Below, in pieces: positions 38,940-44,256 of a stretch of DNA of 44,256 nucleotides (position 1 is its first letter; each line of letters opens with the position of its first letter). The position numbers and the translations under genes were made by a program. The DNA lies in contig JAFIFZ010000004.1 in assembly GCA_020831775.1 (NCBI GenBank), positions 1 through 44,256 of the forward strand. Reading direction: 5' to 3'. The notes beneath the pieces were generated by a model. The model was given only the letters and a program-made list of their open reading frames with translations. It ran no database searches and was not told the DNA's origin. This stretch comes from Phycisphaerales bacterium (GTDB lineage Bacteria; Planctomycetota; Phycisphaerae; Phycisphaerales; UBA1924).

Positions 38940-40973
38940 ATGTGGAAAAAAGGTCTTTCCGGGGCCGCGCTTGTCGCGGTGCTCGCCGGGCACGCGGCGT
39001 CGCAGGTCACTGTCGACGGCTCGCTCGACGGCGATGAGGTCTGCTACGGACAGCTTCTCTGGGTGCAGAACCAGCCGACCAGCTTCGGCGACAACACCCC
39101 GGCGAATGTCCCCCCCGCGGGCGACGCCTCGACCGCGACCTCCGGGGTCGAGATCGTCATCCCGCTCAGCGCGATCGGGAACCCGACGGGGCCGTTCCGC
39201 CTTGCCGGGTGGGTCGCTTCGGGCGACGGCTCGTTCCTGAGCAACCAGGTCATCGGGGGCCTGCCCAACCTCGGCAACGCCCCGATCGACTTCGGCGACA
39301 TCTCGGGCCAGCAGTTCATCACCATCGACCCGACCGTGCTCACGACGCCGCCGGTCGTCGACGGCCAGGTCGACAGCGCGTACGGCCCGCGCCAGGACGA
39401 CTGGCTGCAGAACAACTTCACCGGCTTCGGCAACGCGACGCACGGGAACCAGGCCGGGGGCGACGGCTCGGAGATCGACCAGATCTTCGCCGCGGTCTCG
39501 GGCGGGAACCTCTACCTGATGATCGCCGGCAACCTCGAGGCGAACGCCAACATCATGGCGCTCTACTTCGATGTCGCCCCGGGCGGGCAGTCGACGCTCT
39601 CGTCGTTCAATCCGCCGGTCGCGAACCCGTCGAACCCGGACATCGTCGATGTGCTGGGGCCGCAGAGCGACATCTCGTTCGACAGTGGGTTCGGCGCCGA
39701 CTACGCGGTGATTGTCTCAGGGCGGAATGTCGCGCCGTCCGGCGATCCCGAGGACTTCCAGACGGGCATGACCGTCGTTGCTCTTGAAACCGGCTCGGTG
39801 GTGTTCGCGGGCAACGGGCGCTACGGCAGCGACGGCGCCGCCAACCCCACGCTGGTCAACGGCCAGCTCCCCGGCGCGCAGATGGTCATCGACAACTCCA
39901 ATACACAGGGCGTTTCCGGCAGCCCGCCCATCCAGATACCGTCGCAGGCCGACGCGGTCGGTTCTGAGATCAACGGCCTGTTCGGCTTCGTCGACCCCGA
40001 CACCAACCGGCTGAACCTGCTCATCACCGGCAACCTCCAGACCAACTTCAACAAGCTGGCCCTCTTCTTCGATGTCCAGCCCGGCGGGCAGAACACCCTC
40101 CGCGAGGACAACCTCGACATCGATTTCAACGGGCTCAACCGCATGGGCGGCCCGGGCGCCGGCGCCAACCCGACCGAGCCCGGCCTGACTTTCGAAGACG
40201 ACTTCTTCGCCGACTACTTCCTCAGCGTCGGCACGGGCAATGTCCCGGTGCAGATCTTCGTGAACGCGACCACGCTGCGGACCAACGGGCCGCTGGTCAA
40301 CTTTTCCGGCTTCCCCGTCGACTACTCCGCGTTCGACGGCGGCGATCGCGCCGACAACTTCCCGGTCGACTTCGGCGGCCCGAGGCTGGACGGGCAGGAC
40401 GGCTTCACCCCGCAGATCATCACGAACTACCCGCCGCGCACCGTCGGCGACGCGCTGGTCGGCCAGGGCGGCACCGGCACGCCCCCCGCGCCCGACGCCG
40501 GGCTCATCCAGGTCTTCATCGACAACTCGAACATCGGCGGCGTGACCGACACCGATGTCTCCGACGCCCCGAATGTCACCACCGGCATCGAGATCTCGAT
40601 CGACCTCGACGAGCTTGGCTGGGACGGCGTCTCGGAGATCAAGGTCGCCGGCGGCATCGCCAGCGGCGGGTACGACTTCTGGTCCAACCAGGTGCTCGGC
40701 GGGCTGCCCGGCCCCGATAACCTCGGCGAAGCCCGACAGATCAACTTCGCCTCCCTCTCCGGCACGCAGTATGTCGTGATCCCCGTCCGCGCCTGCGATC
40801 CGGTCGCCTGCCCGCCCGACCTCAACGGCGACGGCGTGGTCGACGCAGACGACTTCTTCCTGTTCCTGCAGTTCTTCGCGGCCGGTGATCCCCGCGCCGA
40901 CTTCAACAACGACGGCGTGATCGACGCCGACGACTTCTTCGACTTCCTCAGCGCCTTCGCCGCCGGCTGCTGA
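38940..40973 (+). CDS. Exported protein with GC-type dockerin C-terminus
   Basis: The 677-aa protein starts at ATG 38940, with GGGAG 6 bases upstream. A signal peptide (MWKKGLSGAALVAVLAGHAAS) precedes VTVDGSLDGDE. A module at about 68-130 (SGVEIVIPLSAIG ... SNQVIGGLPNLGN ... ISGQQFITI) recurs near 547-610 (TGIEISIDLDELG ... SNQVLGGLPGPDN ... SGTQYVVI). Between them are two further similar units containing EIDQIFAAV ... FDVAPGGQSTL and EINGLFGFV ... FDVQPGGQNTL. Residues 624-677 are a dockerin-like pair of Ca-binding loops (DLNGDGVVDADD and DFNNDGVIDADD) and the chain ends in Gly-Cys. The module is known in Phycisphaerae proteins as a GC-type dockerin. Function is unknown; surface attachment is likely. 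Confidence 0.88.
   Translation: MWKKGLSGAALVAVLAGHAASQVTVDGSLDGDEVCYGQLLWVQNQPTSFGDNTPANVPPAGDASTATSGVEIVIPLSAIGNPTGPFRLAGWVASGDGSFLSNQVIGGLPNLGNAPIDFGDISGQQFITIDPTVLTTPPVVDGQVDSAYGPRQDDWLQNNFTGFGNATHGNQAGGDGSEIDQIFAAVSGGNLYLMIAGNLEANANIMALYFDVAPGGQSTLSSFNPPVANPSNPDIVDVLGPQSDISFDSGFGADYAVIVSGRNVAPSGDPEDFQTGMTVVALETGSVVFAGNGRYGSDGAANPTLVNGQLPGAQMVIDNSNTQGVSGSPPIQIPSQADAVGSEINGLFGFVDPDTNRLNLLITGNLQTNFNKLALFFDVQPGGQNTLREDNLDIDFNGLNRMGGPGAGANPTEPGLTFEDDFFADYFLSVGTGNVPVQIFVNATTLRTNGPLVNFSGFPVDYSAFDGGDRADNFPVDFGGPRLDGQDGFTPQIITNYPPRTVGDALVGQGGTGTPPAPDAGLIQVFIDNSNIGGVTDTDVSDAPNVTTGIEISIDLDELGWDGVSEIKVAGGIASGGYDFWSNQVLGGLPGPDNLGEARQINFASLSGTQYVVIPVRACDPVACPPDLNGDGVVDADDFFLFLQFFAAGDPRADFNNDGVIDADDFFDFLSAFAAGC
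40809..40948 (+). repeat. Dockerin-coding repeat, copy 1
   Basis: This 140-base segment aligns without gaps to 44117-44256. I count 13 differences, and 40887-40941 is identical to 44195-44249 including synonymous sites. It encodes CPPDLNGDGVVDADDFF and DFNNDGVIDADDFF. Confidence 0.85.
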
Positions 40974-41002
40974 CCAACACTCGGCCTGACTGGTACCGAC
41001 TC

Positions 41003-41036
41003 ACGCCCCCGTCGGCACGACCGGCGGGGGCGTTTT
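41003..41036 (+). terminator. Rho-independent terminator after the 38940-40973 gene
   Basis: Thirteen-base arms (41003-41015, ACGCCCCCGTCGG; 41021-41033) with one G-U pair enclose CACGA and run into TTTT. It lies 29 bases after the stop. Confidence 0.85.
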
Positions 41037-41347
41037 CGTTCGTTCAAGGTTCGCCCCGACCAACCCGATGACCCCTCACTTGGGCGCCGCGGCGGTTTGG
41101 ACGCGTCGTCTGTTTGGTTACTGGAGAGCACGATCCGGCTTCTCACCCGATCCGCATCCTCACGCTGACCTTTCGCATACTTCTACGCCCGACACAATCG
41201 GTCTTCCGAGGGTCCAATATCATACAAAGCGCTTGCGTTGCGCTCATGGATTGACGAGAATGCAGTGCTCGCCAGGGGGCAGCGGGATGTCGTAGGCCCG
41301 CTCTCAGCCGTTTCTGCCCGGCCTTCTGGCCAAGGAGAAAGAAAAAC
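41037..41347 (+). promoter_or_regulatory. Leader/promoter region of the beta-helix protein gene
   Basis: No gene is seen here. An AT-richer patch around 41214-41228 (CCAATATCATACAAAG) contains TATCAT, a possible -10. AGCGC and GCGCT (about 41229-41245) form a short inverted repeat after it. The ribosome binding site AAGGAG lies about 10 bases before ATG 41348. It could pair with the CCTT a few bases upstream (GGCCTTCTGGCCAAGG), possibly masking initiation. All of these are weak calls. Confidence 0.35.
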
Positions 41348-44256
41348 ATGATCCGTATCCGTTCCGCAAGCACCTGCAGCGTTCGCTGCATGAGCGCGCT
41401 CGTTGTCTCAATGGTCGCCGGCCACGCCGCCGCAGCGACGATCAATGTTCCCGCCGACCAGCCGACCATCCAGGACGCGGTCAATGTCGCCAATACCGGC
41501 GACGAGATCGTCGTCGCCGACGGCACCTACTCCGGCTTCGGCTTCACCAATGTCGACCTGCAGGGCAAGGACTTGGTGATCCGCTCGGCCAACGGCCCGG
41601 CGAGCACCACGCTCAACGGCTTGTTCCAGGGGCGCGCGTTCCTGATCACCTCCGGCCAGACCAGCGCCACCGTGATCGAGGGCTTCACCTTCGACAGCCA
41701 CGGCGACTTCTTCACCGACGAGGGCGGCGCCATCCTCGTCCAGAACTCGGCCGCCACCATCCGCAACAGCGTCTTCCGCAACGGCAGCGCTTTGGACGGC
41801 GGCGCGATCGCCGCCATCAGCGGCGCGCAGGTCACCATCGAAGGCTGCGAGTTCGGCGAGCCCGATTTCGCCGACTCCGGCGGCGCGATCTACATCGCCG
41901 ACAGCAGCGTCACAATCGACGACTCGGAGTTCAAGGACATCGACCTCGACCTGGTCTCCGGCGGCGGCTCGGGCGGCGCGATCTACATGGTCGGCGGCAA
42001 CCTGACGGTCACCAACAGCAACTTCGAGAACCTCACCGCCGGCCAGGGCGGCGCGCTCCGCGCGATCGGCTCGTCGACGAACATCGTCGAGACCTCGTTC
42101 ACCAACTGCACCTTCCGCAACAACACGACCTCCAGCATCGGCGGCGCACTCCGCTTCCTCAACGCCGACGCCACTCTCGTCGACTGCGTCTTCGAGAACA
42201 ACACCGCCGGCAACCAGGGCGGCGCGATCTACGGCGCCGGCCTGTTCATGGATGTCGTCGAGAATGTCCAGTTCATCAACAACCGCGCCGTCGATCCCAT
42301 CGGCGGCGGCAACTGCCTCGGCGGCGCCGTCCGCTTCGCCGCCCAGGGCGCCCGCCTCTCATACGGCAACTTCGTCGACTGCCTGTTCGAGGGCAACACC
42401 GCCTCCAACAGCGGCTCCGGCGGCGGCCAGTCGCGCGGCGCGGCGGTGTACCACTTCTCAGGCGACTCCGTCTTCACCAACTGCGTCTTCCGCAACAACG
42501 AGAACCGCGGTGCAACCACCGGCGTCTCGACCCACGGATCGGTCGTCGTGCTCGGGATCGCCGATGTCACCTTTACCGACTGCCTGTTCGAGGGCAATGT
42601 CGCCCGTATCGCCGACGACAACAACGCGACCGCATGGGGCGCTGCGATCAGCTGCTTCAGCTCGACGGGCGAGGTGACCATCGACGGCTGCGAGTTCATC
42701 AACAACGACGGCCAGCAGGGCGCCGTCTACCTGCAGTCGTCCGCCGGCAGCAACCGCCCCGTCCATGTCGTGACCAACTCGCTGTTCGAGGGCAACACCA
42801 CCAACTTCGGCGCCCTCCGAGCGGTCACCAACACCGAAAACATCATCACCAACACCATCTTCCGCAACAACACCTCAACGAGCGCCCGCGCCGCACTCGC
42901 GATCCAGAACGAGGACAACATCACCCTCGTCGAGAATTGCGTCTTTGAGAACAACTCATCCGACGGCAACGGCGGAGCCATCGGCATCTTCAACCCGCTC
43001 GAAGTGACCATCCGCGACTCGGTGTTTGACGGTAATACCAGCGCCGGGAGCAGCGGCGGCGCCATCCGAGTCGACAACACCGACGCGGTCTCCCACGCCA
43101 CCACCATCCTCATTGAGGGCAGCGAGTTCCGCAACAACGAGGCCAGCTTCGGCGCCAGCATCTCGATGCCCCTCTTCGCAGGATCCAACGGTGTCACAAT
43201 CACCGTCCGCGACAGCCTCTTCGAAAGCAACTCAGGCGCGTGGGGCGCGGGCATCCACACCCAGGGCTTTGTCACCGACGGCATCGCCCCGTCCGTCGTC
43301 CCCGTGGTCGTCGTCGAGAACTCAACCTTCCGCAACAACACCACCACCTCCGGCGGTGCGGCCATCCGCTTCAACAACACCGCCGACGCCACCGTGGTCG
43401 GTTCCCTTATCGAGAACAACACCACCAACGGCTCCGGCGCCGGCGTCTGGGCCCAAGGCGTCAGCGGCGACGGCATCCGCGACACGATCATCCGCAACAA
43501 CAACGCCATCCTCAACGGCGGCGCCGTCTTCCACACCGAGGTCGCCGATGTCTCCTCCACACTCAACATCGTCAACTCCCTGATCGCCGGCAACTCCACC
43601 GAGATCGGCGGCGGCCTCTACGCCGAGGGCGACACCACCACCAACCTCCTCAATGTCACCTTTGCGGAGAACTCCGGCGAGCTTCTCGCCAACAGCATCA
43701 ACGCCGACAACGGCGCCGAGGTCCGCCTGGACAACTCCATCGTCTGGAGCGGCTCGGGCGTCGCATTCGAGCAGATCGCCGTGGGCTTCGACGCCAATAT
43801 CACCGCCAACTGGTCGAACATCCAGGGCGGCGAGACCGGCGTCACCGGCAGCGGCACCACCAACTGGCTCGCCGGCAACATCGACGGCGACCCCCAGTTC
43901 GCCGACACCGCCAACGACGACTACACCCTCGGCGAGGGCTCGGCCTCCGTCGACGCGGGCGACAGCTCGCTCGTCAGCGGCATCGACTTCGACCTCGCCG
44001 GCAACGCCCGCGTGATCGACGCGGTCAACTACGCCACCACCGGCCCGAGCACGCCCGCCGTCGACCACGGCGCCTACGAGGCTCCGGCCAACCTGCCCGG
44101 CGGCACCGGCCCGAGCTGCCCGCCCGACCTCAACGGCGACGGCGTGGTTGACGCCGACGACTTCTTCCTCTTCCTCAGCCTCTTCGCTTCAGGCGATCCC
44201 CGCGCCGACTTCAACAACGACGGCGTGATCGACGCCGACGACTTCTTCGCCTTCCT
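41348..44256 (+). CDS. Exported parallel beta-helix repeat protein with GC-type dockerin (3' end cut by window)
   Basis: At least 969 aa are encoded from ATG 41348, and the frame stays open to the window end. The signal peptide runs to about residue 29 (ending AGHAAA). The next part, TINVPADQPTIQDAVNVANTGDEIVVADGTY, is the usual opening of pectate-lyase-like right-handed beta-helices. Many rungs then repeat the pattern Cys/Ser-x-Phe-x-x-Asn ... Gly-Gly-Ala (for example CVFENN, CLFEGN, CTFRNN, with GGAI or GGAL), as in Pmp-like and chlamydial-type polymorphic surface proteins. From residue 924 CPPDLNGDGVVDADDFF and DFNNDGVIDADDFF form a dockerin-like end matching the preceding gene. Only the last few codons are missing. 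Probable adhesin or polysaccharide-binding surface protein; no catalytic residues identified. Confidence 0.88.
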   Translation, partial: MIRIRSASTCSVRCMSALVVSMVAGHAAAATINVPADQPTIQDAVNVANTGDEIVVADGTYSGFGFTNVDLQGKDLVIRSANGPASTTLNGLFQGRAFLITSGQTSATVIEGFTFDSHGDFFTDEGGAILVQNSAATIRNSVFRNGSALDGGAIAAISGAQVTIEGCEFGEPDFADSGGAIYIADSSVTIDDSEFKDIDLDLVSGGGSGGAIYMVGGNLTVTNSNFENLTAGQGGALRAIGSSTNIVETSFTNCTFRNNTTSSIGGALRFLNADATLVDCVFENNTAGNQGGAIYGAGLFMDVVENVQFINNRAVDPIGGGNCLGGAVRFAAQGARLSYGNFVDCLFEGNTASNSGSGGGQSRGAAVYHFSGDSVFTNCVFRNNENRGATTGVSTHGSVVVLGIADVTFTDCLFEGNVARIADDNNATAWGAAISCFSSTGEVTIDGCEFINNDGQQGAVYLQSSAGSNRPVHVVTNSLFEGNTTNFGALRAVTNTENIITNTIFRNNTSTSARAALAIQNEDNITLVENCVFENNSSDGNGGAIGIFNPLEVTIRDSVFDGNTSAGSSGGAIRVDNTDAVSHATTILIEGSEFRNNEASFGASISMPLFAGSNGVTITVRDSLFESNSGAWGAGIHTQGFVTDGIAPSVVPVVVVENSTFRNNTTTSGGAAIRFNNTADATVVGSLIENNTTNGSGAGVWAQGVSGDGIRDTIIRNNNAILNGGAVFHTEVADVSSTLNIVNSLIAGNSTEIGGGLYAEGDTTTNLLNVTFAENSGELLANSINADNGAEVRLDNSIVWSGSGVAFEQIAVGFDANITANWSNIQGGETGVTGSGTTNWLAGNIDGDPQFADTANDDYTLGEGSASVDAGDSSLVSGIDFDLAGNARVIDAVNYATTGPSTPAVDHGAYEAPANLPGGTGPSCPPDLNGDGVVDADDFFLFLSLFASGDPRADFNNDGVIDADDFFAF
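44117..44256 (+). repeat. Dockerin-coding repeat, copy 2 (reaches window end)
   Basis: This is the partner of 40809-40948. It encodes the same two calcium-loop module at the end of the beta-helix protein. The window ends inside it, so the expected final Gly-Cys cannot be seen. Confidence 0.85.

Overview
This is a very GC-rich bacterial window. Two proteins carry an N-terminal [10 protein letters not shown]-type pseudopilin motif, and two others end in a dockerin-like module with DLNGDGVVD and DFNNDGVID loops; the one complete copy finishes in Gly-Cys. Several importer subunits are unusually long. Together these suggest a planctomycete of the class Phycisphaerae. That placement is an inference from protein style; no rRNA or tRNA gene was seen to test it.

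Layout. 67-2079 (minus): an unrecognised exported protein and a glycosyltransferase-like protein. 2377-9941 (minus): an oligopeptide-type ABC importer operon in the order permease C2, membrane-anchored binding protein, permease B, permease C1, ATPase D. 10439-16613 (minus): ispH, rlmN and hrpA, joined by stop/start overlaps. 16864-21290 (plus): an EEP-family lipoprotein, a small membrane protein with a pseudopilin, and an M20 peptidase. 21298-26870 (minus): metF, glgP, ahcY and an ArsR-methyltransferase regulator. 26970-31233: a TPR lipoprotein (minus), a LigD phosphoesterase-like protein and asnB (plus), and a cysteine desulfurase-like gene (minus) whose 3' end overlaps asnB. 31274-36438 (minus): a sugar ABC importer (ATPase, binding protein, permease) preceded by a second pseudopilin. 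36624-44256 (plus): a secreted GH13 amylase and two exported dockerin-terminated proteins, the last cut by the window edge.

Functional links. The clearest regulatory signal is an 18-bp palindrome centred on ATCCGGAT. It occurs in the metF promoter and at the promoter of the ArsR-methyltransferase gene that precedes ahcY. This looks like a local S-adenosylhomocysteine-responsive methionine-cycle regulon comparable to the SahR system of Proteobacteria. A second theme is importer permeases enlarged by extracytoplasmic or extra-membrane insertions, found in both the peptide and the sugar transporter. A third is the pair of adjacent GC-type dockerin proteins, whose 3' ends are almost identical in DNA. 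Glucan use is represented by the GH13 enzyme, GlgP and the sugar importer. No IS element, prophage, CRISPR array, tRNA or rRNA was found.
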